A stretch of 64,000 nucleotides of DNA from an uncultured Collinsella sp. (GTDB lineage Bacteria; Actinomycetota; Coriobacteriia; Coriobacteriales; Coriobacteriaceae), in NCBI GenBank assembly GCA_900548565.1, contig URKV01000001.1, positions 6,845 to 70,844 of the forward strand. The letters run 5' to 3'. Below are positions 23,624 through 31,813 of this stretch, piece by piece. How positions within the stretch are numbered: the first letter of the stretch is position 1; every line of letters starts with the position of its first letter. The notes below the pieces were generated by a model. That model was given only the letters and a program-made list of their open reading frames with translations, did no database searches and was not told where the DNA came from. The translations under genes were made by a program, and so were the position numbers.

Positions 23624-24703
23624 CTAAATTCCCGCAAGCTCGCAGTAGCGGTCGACGTTGCTGGCAAACACCATCTCCACAGCACCCTTCTGCACGGGCT
23701 CCGCCGGAGTTTTACCCCACAGCAGATACTCGCCCAAGGTCTTGGCGCCACGGTAGGCCAGGCTCACCGGGTCCTTATAGACAATATTGGTAAAGATGCC
23801 ACGGCGCAAGGCCAAGGCGCTCTCGGGGAACAGGTCGTTGCCGATTACCATGACCTTGCCGGCCTTGCCGCTTGAAACAAGCGCGTCGGCGACCACCTCG
23901 GAACCAACGGCAAAAACGCTACAGATGAGCTCGGGAGCATCCGGCGCACTCAAGCGCTGCTCAAGCTCGCGCTCGAGCTGTTTGACTTGCGCATGGGCGC
24001 CGGCAAGGTCCTCAACCCGCCATGGAATATCGTGTTCGCGCAGGTAATTATGAAAGGCGCGGGCGGTCAGGTAGTGTGAGTCGGTATAGGGATCGCCCGC
24101 CAACAGAAGCACGCGGGCGTCAGCCCCAGAAGCGTGGACCAGGTTAGCCGCCTGCTCTGCCATAAGGCTGCCCGCCGCGGAATAGTCCGCCAGACTGGCA
24201 CCCAGGCGATCGAGGTGCGGTCGGTCGCCGTCTACGAGCTCGATTGCCACGCCCGCCTCGGCAATCTGCCTCAAGAGCTCGGTCGCGCGGTCATCGCCCG
24301 GAACATAGGCAAGCAGACCATCAATCTTCTCGCCTACCTGCAGACGCTCATCGATCTGCTCGAGCGCATCGGCGTAGCCGCCCACGCCAAATTCTACGCG
24401 CTCAACCGTAATGCCCTGATCGATGACCTCCTGCTCAAAGCGGTTGCAGCCTTCCCAAAGGTAACGGAAAAAGTACGCCCCCTCGCGCGATGCGCGGGGC
24501 AGGCAAAACACCAGGTTGATATCCTTGCGGCGCAGGCTCGAGGCACTCGTATTGCGATGGTAACCCATGGCCTCGGCCTTAGCATTCACCTTGGAGCGCA
24601 CGGATTCGCTCACGCCGGCCTTACCCGTCAGGGCCTTGTGCACGGTATTGATGGAAACGCCAAGCTCGGCGGCTATGTCCTTCATGGTTACGCGAGCGCT
24701 CAT
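23624..24703 (-). CDS. LacI-family transcriptional regulator (probable pectin/hexuronate repressor)
   Basis: A 359-residue repressor with an N-terminal helix-turn-helix (MKDIAAELGVSINTVHKAL), hinge helix region SASSLRRKDINLVF, and a periplasmic-binding-protein-like ligand domain (LLLAGDPYTDSHYLTARAF, VIGNDLFPESALALRRG). The only LacI protein in the window lies next to uxaC, and LacI-type palindromes recur upstream of the pectin units, so it is the natural binder of AGGTGAACGTTCACCT. No copy of that operator lies in its own short upstream region. CGGAG precedes the ATG by seven bases. The inducer is unknown; KDG or galacturonate would fit. Confidence 0.88.
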   Translation of the reverse strand: MSARVTMKDIAAELGVSINTVHKALTGKAGVSESVRSKVNAKAEAMGYHRNTSASSLRRKDINLVFCLPRASREGAYFFRYLWEGCNRFEQEVIDQGITVERVEFGVGGYADALEQIDERLQVGEKIDGLLAYVPGDDRATELLRQIAEAGVAIELVDGDRPHLDRLGASLADYSAAGSLMAEQAANLVHASGADARVLLLAGDPYTDSHYLTARAFHNYLREHDIPWRVEDLAGAHAQVKQLERELEQRLSAPDAPELICSVFAVGSEVVADALVSSGKAGKVMVIGNDLFPESALALRRGIFTNIVYKDPVSLAYRGAKTLGEYLLWGKTPAEPVQKGAVEMVFASNVDRYCELAGI

Positions 24704-24799
24704 GGGGTTACTCCGTTATAGATAAGTTGCCAATTAACAGTACAGGTAACGATACCCCAAAATCACTCTTCAACTCGCCGCGCTCTCCCCCAAATGTGC

Positions 24800-24834
24800 A
24801 AAGCGCCCCGCGAACGGATGCTCGCGAGGCGCTT
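24800..24834 (-). terminator. Terminator after the Feo-associated gene
   Basis: AAGCGCCTCGCGA and a near-complementary arm (minus strand) form a GC-rich hairpin 13 bp past the stop, followed by TTGC. Confidence 0.55.
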
Positions 24835-24846
24835 GGATGACGGACC

Positions 24847-25047
24847 TTACTTGATACCGCGGCCCAAGTCTTCGGCAATTTTGTCCACGCCCTTAAGTGC
24901 GGCGCAAGTCTTTTTGTTGGAGCAATGTCCCGTGCAAACGCCGCCCTGAGCGCAGTCGGCGCAGGTTCCCTTGCGGTAGATGCGTACGCACACGGCGACA
25001 AACGCAATACCGATAACAGCCAGTACAACAATATCGATAGGTGCCAT
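24847..25047 (-). CDS. FeoB-associated Cys-rich membrane protein
   Basis: A 66-residue protein with one N-terminal transmembrane helix (IVVLAVIGIAFVAVCV) and a cytosolic Cys-rich segment (GTCADCAQGGVCTGHCSNKKTC, five cysteines). This matches the small FeoB-associated proteins thought to help ferrous iron transfer. GAGGAGG precedes the ATG. It is 175 bp downstream of feoB, with the feoB terminator between, so it may have its own promoter or depend on read-through. Confidence 0.8.
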   Translation of the reverse strand: MAPIDIVVLAVIGIAFVAVCVRIYRKGTCADCAQGGVCTGHCSNKKTCAALKGVDKIAEDLGRGIK

Positions 25048-25160
25048 AGCAAGCCTCCTCTAGTTAACCACCACTTACTTTACCCCATTCTCCACCTGCC
25101 AAAAAGGGACAGGTATATTTTGGTCGGTTTTATCTGCGGAAACGCCACATCTCCCTCACC

Positions 25161-25194
25161 AAAAAGCCCGAGTGTCGCTGGGACACCCGGGCTC
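25161..25194 (-). terminator. Terminator after feoB
   Basis: On the minus strand GAGCCCGGGTGTC pairs with GACACTCGGGCT and is followed by TTTTT. Confidence 0.8.
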
Positions 25195-25222
25195 GTGGAA
25201 AGGGGCTAATCCTTATTCGGAC

Positions 25223-27550
25223 TTAAGCGGAAACTGCGGCGGAAGCGGTGTTGGTCTCATCCTCGTCGGTCCAAGCGTGCTTGGGCATGGGACGGAAGAT
25301 CTGGAAGAGCATCGCAACCAGCAGCACGATGGCCACAACCGTCCAGATACCAAACTGGCCAAGGACAAGCAGGTTGTAGAACTGGTTGATGAACAGGCCG
25401 ATGACCCAAGCGAAGGCGCACTCGTAGCCGATGGCAATCGCGGTCCACTTGCCGGAGTCCATCTGATTGCGGATAGTGCCCATGGCGGCAAAGCACGGGG
25501 CGCACAGCAGGTTGAAAGCGCCGAAGGCAACGCAGGCGCCCATAGTCGGGAACATGCCGGCAAACGCGGTCCACAGGCTCGGGTCGGTCTCGGCGGCGTC
25601 AGCAACCGACAGCAGCGAGCCGGCGGTGGCGACGACGTTCTCCTTGGCGACAAGTCCAGAGACAGTCAGCGCGGTGGCCTGCCAGGTGCTAAAGCCGAGC
25701 GGGGCGAAGATCCAAGCGACCAGGTTGCCCAGCATGGCGAGCACGGAGTAGTCCATAAACTCCTCGGGGATGCCGTCCATAGCAGGCAGGAAGCCGAAGG
25801 AACCGTTGTAGCTACCAAAGTTGGAGAGGAACCAAACCACGACGGTAGAGGCGAAGATGACCGTGCCGGCCTTCTTGATAAAGGCCCAGCAGCGCTCCCA
25901 CACGTGCAGCGCCCAAGAGCGGATCGCCGGGAAGTGATAGGCGGGAAGCTCCATAACGAACGGCGTCGGGCGACCGGCGAAGAGCTTGGTCTTCTTGAGC
26001 ATGAGGCCCGAGGCGATGACGGCAAAGACGCCCAAGAAGTAGAACAGCGGGCTGATCCATGCGGCGGTGGTGGAAGAATCGCCGATGATGGAACCCATGA
26101 GCAGGGCGATGATCGGCAGCTTGGCGCCGCAGGGGATGAACGTGGTGGTCATGACCGTCATGCGGCGGTCCTTCTCATTCTCGATGGTCTTGGTGGCCAT
26201 GACGCCGGGGACGCCGCAGCCCGAGGACACGAGCATGGGAATAAAGGACTTACCGGACAGGCCAAAGCGGCGGAACACGCGGTCCATGATGAAGGCGACA
26301 CGGGCCATGTAGCCGCAGTCCTCCAGGAATGACAGCATCACGAACAGCAGGAACATCTGCGGGACGAAGCCAAAGATGGCGCCCAGGCCGCCGACGATGC
26401 CGTCGCAGACCAGCGAATCGACCAGGCCGCCGTCCTCGGTGCCGCCCGCCACGAGGGCGTCGTGCACCACGGTGGTGATACCCGGGACATAGGGACCATA
26501 CTCGGCCGGGTCGACCGAGTCGGCATCGTCGCCCGCGGCCTCGACGGCCTCATCGTAAGCATCGCGGCCCTGACCGAGCACGTACCAACCGTCGGTGCCG
26601 AAGAGCTGGTCATTGGTGAAGTCGGTCACCGTGCCGCCCAGGGTGGAAACGGCGATGTAGTACACGCAGAACATGATGACCACAAAGATCGGCAGACCCA
26701 GGATACGGTTGGTAACCACGCGGTCGATCTTCTCGGAGGTGCTCATCTTGGCCGGGGCCTTGGTGAGGCACTCGTCGATGATGTGCGCGATCACGCCATA
26801 GCGCTCGCCGGTGATGATGGACTCGGCATCGTCGTCGCAATCCTGCTCGCACTGGGCGACCAGCTGCTCAACACGAGCGGCCTTCTCCTTAGTGAGGTTG
26901 ATGAGCTTGCAAGCGTCCGCATCGCGCTCAAACAGCTTGACGGCGTAGTAGCGACGCTTGTTGGCGGGAACGCTCGCCGGCAGGTTGTTCTCGATGTGGG
27001 TCAGAACGTCCTCGATTGAAGAATCGAACTTGTGCTCCGGCACCTGGCCCTTGGAAGCAGCGGACTTCTTGACCTGCTCGAACAGCTCGTTGATACCCTT
27101 GTTCTTAAGGGCCGAGATCATCATGACCGGGCAGCCGAGCTTCTTGGAAAGCTTGTCCGTGTCGATCTTATCGCCGTTCTTCTCGACCAAGTCGGCCATG
27201 TTGAGGGCGACAACCACGGGCAGGCCGGTCTCGACGACCTGAAGTGCCAGGTACAGGTTGCGCTCAAGGTTGGTCGCGTCGACAACCTGGACGACCACAT
27301 CGGGCTCGCCGCTCATGAGGTAATCGCGCGAGCACTGCTCCTCGGGGCTGTAGGGGGAAAGCGAGTAGATGCCGGGGAGGTCCGTAATCGTGACGTTCTT
27401 GTCACTCAGGAGCTTGGCTTCCTTTTTCTCAACCGTGACGCCGGGCCAGTTGCCAACGTAGCCGTTGGCGCCGGTGATCAGGTTGAAAAGCGTGGTCTTG
27501 CCGCAGTTGGGGTTACCCGCCAGCGCGACATGGATCTGAGAATCCGCCAT
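25223..27550 (-). CDS. feoB: Ferrous iron transport protein B
   Basis: A 775-residue iron transporter. The N-terminal GTPase shows G1 GNPNCGKTT, G3 DLPG and G4 NMAD. A helical insertion domain follows to about residue 265. The membrane part has the two Gate regions with EDCGYMARVAFIMDR and SSGCGVPGVMATKTI. A final hydrophobic hairpin ends in an acidic tail. It imports Fe2+. GGAAGAAGGATTGA precedes the ATG. Two feoA genes lie upstream in the same orientation. A DtxR-like palindrome sits 74 bp upstream of the start. Confidence 0.96.
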   Translation of the reverse strand: MADSQIHVALAGNPNCGKTTLFNLITGANGYVGNWPGVTVEKKEAKLLSDKNVTITDLPGIYSLSPYSPEEQCSRDYLMSGEPDVVVQVVDATNLERNLYLALQVVETGLPVVVALNMADLVEKNGDKIDTDKLSKKLGCPVMMISALKNKGINELFEQVKKSAASKGQVPEHKFDSSIEDVLTHIENNLPASVPANKRRYYAVKLFERDADACKLINLTKEKAARVEQLVAQCEQDCDDDAESIITGERYGVIAHIIDECLTKAPAKMSTSEKIDRVVTNRILGLPIFVVIMFCVYYIAVSTLGGTVTDFTNDQLFGTDGWYVLGQGRDAYDEAVEAAGDDADSVDPAEYGPYVPGITTVVHDALVAGGTEDGGLVDSLVCDGIVGGLGAIFGFVPQMFLLFVMLSFLEDCGYMARVAFIMDRVFRRFGLSGKSFIPMLVSSGCGVPGVMATKTIENEKDRRMTVMTTTFIPCGAKLPIIALLMGSIIGDSSTTAAWISPLFYFLGVFAVIASGLMLKKTKLFAGRPTPFVMELPAYHFPAIRSWALHVWERCWAFIKKAGTVIFASTVVVWFLSNFGSYNGSFGFLPAMDGIPEEFMDYSVLAMLGNLVAWIFAPLGFSTWQATALTVSGLVAKENVVATAGSLLSVADAAETDPSLWTAFAGMFPTMGACVAFGAFNLLCAPCFAAMGTIRNQMDSGKWTAIAIGYECAFAWVIGLFINQFYNLLVLGQFGIWTVVAIVLLVAMLFQIFRPMPKHAWTDEDETNTASAAVSA

Positions 27551-27623
27551 TCAATCCTTCTTCCTTGTGTGCCCGCGCTGCTTTCTCCGCGCGAGCTGGA
27601 TAATGTGCTTCAAAGTTGCTGCA

Positions 27624-27642
27624 TTAAGTTAGAAAAACCTAA
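27624..27642 (-). promoter_or_regulatory. Candidate DtxR/IdeR-type iron box upstream of feoB
   Basis: The minus strand reads TTAGGTTTTTCTAACTTAA, 15 of 19 matches to the consensus TTAGGTTAGSCTAACCTAA recalled for DtxR/IdeR. Flanking TAAGTTAG and CTAACTTTA are inverted. Confidence 0.45.
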
Positions 27643-27673
27643 CTTTATCTGCAGAAATACTCGCCGCTGGCCC

Positions 27674-27895
27674 TTACTGGACCTCGACGACGGCAGCCTC
27701 CTCCTTGCGGATGGAAAGCTCGTAGCCGCGCACGTTGATCTCGACCGGATCTCCGAGCGGTGCGACCTTTACGACCTTAAACGACGTGCCCTTGATGAGC
27801 CCCAGGTCCATAAGGTGACGGCGCAGTGCACCCTCACCGTGAAGCTTGACGATGGTAGAGCTCTCGCCCACCTTGACGTCACCCAACGTCTTCAT
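27674..27895 (-). CDS. feoA: FeoA-domain protein (second copy)
   Basis: A 73-residue SH3-like FeoA protein (MKTLGDVKVGESSTIVKL, LRRHLMDLGLIKGTSFKVV, VEINVRGYELSIRKEEA). The family interacts with FeoB and supports ferrous iron uptake. AAAGGGGG precedes the ATG. It lies 123 bp upstream of feoB and 40 bp after another feoA. Confidence 0.9.
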   Translation of the reverse strand: MKTLGDVKVGESSTIVKLHGEGALRRHLMDLGLIKGTSFKVVKVAPLGDPVEINVRGYELSIRKEEAAVVEVQ

Positions 27896-27935
27896 GTACT
27901 TGTCCCCCTTTCAGCTTTTTGCGAAATGCTGCGAA

Positions 27936-28178
27936 CTAACCGACGGTCATGATGTGCATGGCAACCTTGGAATCGATACCAAAGCGTGCACCCAGCACCG
28001 TGACGATGATATTGGCGCCACTCGAGCTCACCACGTGGATCTCGTTGCCCTCGACAAAGCCGAGGTCCTTGAGATGGTGCTTCATATCCTCATTGCCCTT
28101 TACGCGAGACACGCGCACGGTTTCGCCCGCTTTTACCATCGAAAGCGGCATAGCCGGCATCTGCGGTCCGCAAGACAT
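27936..28178 (-). CDS. feoA: FeoA-domain protein (first copy)
   Basis: An 80-residue FeoA-like protein with KAGETVRVSRVKGNED, KHHLKDLGFVEGNEI and the C-terminal ARFGIDSKVAMHIMTV. It is more divergent at the N-terminus (MSCGPQMPAMPLSM) than its neighbour. TAGGAG precedes the ATG. It begins the feo operon, and an inverted-repeat regulatory region lies directly upstream. Paired FeoA proteins are common in anaerobes. Confidence 0.88.
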   Translation of the reverse strand: MSCGPQMPAMPLSMVKAGETVRVSRVKGNEDMKHHLKDLGFVEGNEIHVVSSSGANIIVTVLGARFGIDSKVAMHIMTVG

Positions 28179-28221
28179 GAGTGAGCTCCTAACGTCAGTT
28201 CGTCCTCAACATCGACGCAGC

Positions 28222-28275
28222 AAAAGTTAACCACGTCTATGTTCACTTTAGTAAACTAACACGTGGTTAACTTTT
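28222..28275. promoter_or_regulatory. Inverted repeat at the feo operon promoter
   Basis: AAAAGTTAACCACGT (28222-28236) and ACGTGGTTAACTTTT (28261-28275) are perfect 15-bp arms around 24 AT-rich bases that contain a second palindrome, TTAGTAAACTAA. Its position just before the first feoA suggests metal-dependent control. Confidence 0.5.
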
Positions 28276-28323
28276 TGGAAAGGGTCCCCATTCAGATTTC
28301 GAAAAAGTTTCCTATACGAAACA

Positions 28324-28358
28324 AAGGCGCCGCAAAGACTGTCTCTTTGCGGCGCCTT
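28324..28358 (-). terminator. Terminator after the HPr gene
   Basis: AAGGCGCCGCAAAG and CTTTGCGGCGCCTT pair perfectly over 14 bp; on the minus strand TGTTTCG follows. Confidence 0.8.
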
Positions 28359-28411
28359 GCCATACCAATTGATGCAACAGAGGGGACTGCCCCTTTGTCA
28401 CATTGTTGAGG

Positions 28412-28660
28412 TTAGAGCGAGAGGTTTCTGATCGACGTAACGCAGGAGGCCTCATCTACGCCCGAAACGCGGAAGATGATGTCCTCGCCGCACTCGCCGT
28501 AGAGAGCCATGAGTCCCATGACATCGCGGCCATCCGTGTGGCGATCGCCGATGCTGACTGACACGTCGCTACGATGCTTGACAATGATGTCATAGAGCAG
28601 CGCAACCGGGCGGGCATGTAATCCCAACGGATCTTTAATCGTCTTTGTAAACTCGACCAT
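28412..28660 (-). CDS. ptsH: HPr-family phosphocarrier with Asp46
   Basis: An 82-residue HPr protein. LGLHARPVALL places the phosphorylatable histidine at residue 15, as in canonical HPr. At the regulatory site the usual K-S-I-M-G is R-D-V-M-G, so residue 46 is Asp rather than Ser. HPr transfers phosphate from enzyme I to PTS permeases, and Ser46 phosphorylation by HPr kinase controls catabolite repression in many Gram-positives. The ATG at 28660 follows GGGAGGGGAC. It is a single-gene unit with its own terminator. A six-element inverted array lies upstream at 28749-28918. A non-PTS regulatory role is possible. Confidence 0.85.
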   Translation of the reverse strand: MVEFTKTIKDPLGLHARPVALLYDIIVKHRSDVSVSIGDRHTDGRDVMGLMALYGECGEDIIFRVSGVDEASCVTSIRNLSL

Positions 28661-28748
28661 GTCCCCTCCCACGACATCGCACATTCGGCCGGCAAAACCC
28701 AGCCACGTGGTAGTTATTGTAGCGTTAGATGCTTGTTGAGGGTGGGAC

Positions 28749-28918
28749 GGAAACCGCATCCCATTTCGAGCGTCAATGATGGGACACAGTTTCCGCCAGA
28801 AGGCTCAACCGGAAAGCGCGTCCCGTTATTTGGCTGGATTCTGGGTCGCGCTTTCCCAGAGGACCCCCTTTGGGAAAGCGCGACCCGTTCTGGACGCAGA
28901 TTCCGGGACGCACTTTCC
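28749..28918. repeat. Array of six alternating 14-bp elements, 62-bp period
   Basis: Elements at 28749, 28781, 28811, 28843, 28873 and 28905 alternate between GGAAANCGCRWCCC and its inverse. Centres are spaced 32, 30, 32, 30 and 32 bp, so it is three tandem copies of an inverted pair. It fills the gap between the HPr gene start and the aspS terminator and has no coding potential. Confidence 0.7.
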
Positions 28919-28963
28919 GCGATGTCCGGTCACCCTATGCCCTCGCAACCTCGGCGTATAAAA

Positions 28964-28994
28964 AACGAGGGAAGGCACGTGTCCTTCCCTCGTT
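28964..28994 (-). terminator. Terminator after aspS
   Basis: AACGAGGGAAGG and CCTTCCCTCGTT pair perfectly; on the minus strand TTTTTTAT follows. Confidence 0.85.
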
Positions 28995-29017
28995 ACAGGC
29001 AATATGTAGCCGCTTCC

Positions 29018-30805
29018 CTACATCAGGCGCAGACTGACGTCCTTGAGCTGGGCGCCGCTAACGGCACTCGGAGCGCCCGACATAAGGTCGGAGCCGCTGG
29101 CCGTCTTGGGGAACGCCATGACGTCGCGGATGGAGTCGGAACCGGTGAGCAGCATGCACACGCGGTCCAGGCCCAGAGCGAAACCGCCCATCGGGGGCGC
29201 ACCAAACTTGAGGGCCTCCATGAGGAAGCCGAACTGAGACTCGGCACGCTCCTCGGTAAAGCCCAGGAGCTTGAGCATGGACATCTGCATCTCAGCGTTG
29301 TGGATACGCATACCGCCGCCGCCGGCCTCAAAGCCGTCCATGACAAAGTCGTAGGTGCAAGAACCGGCTGCCAACGGGTCGGCCTCAATCTTGGCGATGT
29401 CGGTCTCGGTCGGCAGGGTGAAGGGCTGGTGCTCGGCGGCATAGGCCTTGCGGTCCTCATCCCAGTGGAACAGCGGGAAGTTGACGACCCACAGGAAGTC
29501 GTGGCCCTCGCGCTTGATCTCGAGTGCGTTGGCCATGTGAGAACGCATGCCGCCCAGGATCTCGTCGGAGAGCAGGCGCGGGCCGGCGGCGAACATCACA
29601 AGGTCGCCGGGCTCGACGTCCATGCGCTCGCGCAGAGCCGCCATCTCCTCGTCCGAGAAGAACTTGACGATGGGGCTGTTGATGGAGCCGTCCTCGCGGA
29701 ATGCGATCCAGGCCAGGCCCTTGGCGCCAAACGTGGAGGCCACGCCGGCAAGCTTATCGATCTTGGCACGTGCCCAGGCGCCGGCGCCCTTGGCGTTGAT
29801 GGCCTTGACGGCAGAGCCCTCCTCGTTTGCGGCAGTCGCAAAGACCTTGAACTTGGAGTTGGCGAAGATGTCGGTCAGGTCGACCAGGTGCATGCCATAG
29901 CGGGTATCGGGCTTGTCGGAGCCATAGGTGTCCATGGCCTCCCAGTAGTCCATGCGACGCAGCGGCGTGGGCATCTCGACGCCCATGCGGCCGAAGGCGT
30001 CGGCCAGGACCTCCTCGAGCGCGCTCATGACGTCATTCTGGTCCACGAAGGACATCTCGATATCGACCTGGGTGAACTCGGGCTGACGGTCGGCACGCAG
30101 GTCCTCGTCGCGGAAGCACTTGGCAACCTGGTAGTAGCGCTCGACGCCACCGACCATGAGCAGCTGCTTCAGGAGCTGCGGGGACTGCGGCAGGGCGTAG
30201 AAGTTGCCCGGCTGAATACGGCTGGGGACGATGAAGTCACGGGCGCCCTCGGGCGTGGACTTAAACAGGGAGGGCGTCTCGACCTCCATGAACTCACGGT
30301 TGTGCAGCGCCTCGCGAATGGCAAAGGTGAAGTCGGAGCGCAGCTTGAGGTTGGCCATCATCTCGGGACGGCGGAGATCCAGATAGCGATAGCGCAGACG
30401 GGTGTCCTCGCTGGTCTCGATGCCGTCCTCGATCTGGAACGGCGGGGTGACGGACGTGTTGAGCACCTCGGCGTGGTCGGTCAGGACCTCGATCTCGCCG
30501 GTCGCGAGCTTGGCGTTGGTGGTCTCCTCGCCACGGGAGCGCACGACGCCGTGAATCTTGATGGGCCACTCGGGACGCATGGTCTCGGCGATCTTAAAGG
30601 CATCGCCGTCGGAGTGCTCGGGGTCGAAAGTGAGCTGCGTGATGCCCTCGCGGTCGCGAAGGTCGCAGAAGATAAGGCCGCCGTGGTCGCGGCGACGGCT
30701 CACCCAACCGGTGAGGGTGACCTCTTCGCCCACGTTCTCGAAGCGAAGCTCGCCGCAGGTACGGGTGTGCATGGAATGCTCGTCAATGGGACGGGTCTGG
30801 CTCAT
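29018..30805 (-). CDS. aspS: Aspartyl-tRNA synthetase
   Basis: A 595-residue class II synthetase with an N-terminal OB-fold anticodon domain (VTLTGWVSRRRDHGGLIFCDLRD), motif 2 region (YYQVAKCFRDEDLRADRQPEFTQ), the bacterial GAD insertion (about 290-420) and motif 3 (GGFALGLDRVCMLLTG). It charges tRNA-Asp; bacterial forms can be discriminating or not, which I cannot tell here. AAAGGAGG precedes the ATG by nine bases. It is transcribed divergently from serB. Confidence 0.97.
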   Translation of the reverse strand: MSQTRPIDEHSMHTRTCGELRFENVGEEVTLTGWVSRRRDHGGLIFCDLRDREGITQLTFDPEHSDGDAFKIAETMRPEWPIKIHGVVRSRGEETTNAKLATGEIEVLTDHAEVLNTSVTPPFQIEDGIETSEDTRLRYRYLDLRRPEMMANLKLRSDFTFAIREALHNREFMEVETPSLFKSTPEGARDFIVPSRIQPGNFYALPQSPQLLKQLLMVGGVERYYQVAKCFRDEDLRADRQPEFTQVDIEMSFVDQNDVMSALEEVLADAFGRMGVEMPTPLRRMDYWEAMDTYGSDKPDTRYGMHLVDLTDIFANSKFKVFATAANEEGSAVKAINAKGAGAWARAKIDKLAGVASTFGAKGLAWIAFREDGSINSPIVKFFSDEEMAALRERMDVEPGDLVMFAAGPRLLSDEILGGMRSHMANALEIKREGHDFLWVVNFPLFHWDEDRKAYAAEHQPFTLPTETDIAKIEADPLAAGSCTYDFVMDGFEAGGGGMRIHNAEMQMSMLKLLGFTEERAESQFGFLMEALKFGAPPMGGFALGLDRVCMLLTGSDSIRDVMAFPKTASGSDLMSGAPSAVSGAQLKDVSLRLM

Positions 30806-31061
30806 ACCAGTGATCCTCCTTTATGGATCTGTGCCGCCCCGTGTCGTTCCGGGCGGCGTCGTACAGATTTGCCCAGCCTGCGTAAACCGCGCAGCCAGAC
30901 ATGGCGTTCTATGTTATCGCACCCGCGTCGATGTGCCGCGAAAAAGTAGCTCTTACCCAAAGACTTGACGGAGACGAAACAATTGACGCACCGCGGCACC
31001 CGCCCGCGCTATTCACGTGCGACAATATGCCCCAATAAAACAGCACTTGGAAAGGCCCATC

Positions 31062-31697
31062 ATGACTGCACGCCTCATTGTTATGGATATCGACTCCACG
31101 CTCATCAACCAGGAGGTCATCGACCTGTTGGGCGAGGAGGCCGGCGTGGGCGAGCAAGTTGCGCAAATCACCGATCGCGCTATGCGCGGCGAGCTGGACT
31201 TTAGGCAAGCGCTCGAGAAGCGCGTGGGGCTGCTCGCCGGCCTGGACGAGAGCGTGTTCGAGCGCACCTTTGAGCGCGTGACGTTTACCCCCGGCGCGTT
31301 GGAGCTTGTGCGCTCGGCACACAGCAAGGGCTGGAAGGTCGGCGTGGTGAGCGGCGGCTTCCACGAGGTCGCCGACAAGATCGTGGCCGCCGCGGGCATC
31401 GACTTCTGCCTGGCTAACCGCCTGGAGGTCGTGGACGGCAAGCTCACCGGTAAGTTGGCGGCAGACATTGTGACCAAGGAGTCCAAGCTCATCCAGCTGC
31501 TGGATTGGGCAGTCGAGTGCGGTGTCGATATGGCCCATACCGTCGCGATCGGTGACGGCGCCAACGACATCCCCATGATTCAGGCCGCAGGCACGGGCAT
31601 CGCATTTTGCGCCAAGCCCAAGACGCGCGAGGCCGCCCCATTTGCCATCGACGAGCGCAACCTGATGCTCGCCATGGACATCATCCTGCGCGACTAG
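31062..31697 (+). CDS. serB: Phosphoserine phosphatase
   Basis: A 211-residue HAD hydrolase: MDIDSTLI with the DxDxT nucleophile motif, KVGVVSGGF as motif II, and AIGDGANDIPMI as motif IV. Similar length and cap (EEAGVGEQVAQITDRAMRGELDF) to SerB of other bacteria. It releases phosphate from O-phosphoserine in serine synthesis. The ATG at 31062 follows GGAAAGG by six bases. It ends 116 bp before larB without an obvious terminator, so read-through into the lar genes is possible. Confidence 0.92.
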   Translation: MTARLIVMDIDSTLINQEVIDLLGEEAGVGEQVAQITDRAMRGELDFRQALEKRVGLLAGLDESVFERTFERVTFTPGALELVRSAHSKGWKVGVVSGGFHEVADKIVAAAGIDFCLANRLEVVDGKLTGKLAADIVTKESKLIQLLDWAVECGVDMAHTVAIGDGANDIPMIQAAGTGIAFCAKPKTREAAPFAIDERNLMLAMDIILRD

Positions 31698-31721
31698 TCA
31701 GTTTGCCTCACAACTTCATCT

Positions 31722-31769
31722 AATCTGACATGTCAGATTTCCGAACAATTATGCTCTAATGTTCGGAAA
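31722..31769. promoter_or_regulatory. Operator region upstream of larB
   Basis: AATCTGACATGTCAGATT (31722-31739) is a perfect 18-bp palindrome. TTTCCGAACA (31738-31747) and TGTTCGGAAA (31760-31769) form a second inverted repeat overlapping its end. It lies 45-92 bp before larB. The TetR gene two positions downstream is a possible binder. Confidence 0.6.
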
Positions 31770-31813
31770 CAACCCTTCGCGTGCTAAACTTTTCTGCGTC
31801 GAAGGGAACTTAT

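Noticed and set aside
28222..28275. Rho-independent terminator between HPr and feoA
   Set aside because: The AT-rich stem with a 24-base centre and its position directly before feoA fit an operator better; a better terminator stands at 28324-28358.
28749..28918. CRISPR array
   Set aside because: Elements alternate in orientation and the spacers between them are similar to each other rather than unique, and no cas genes are near.
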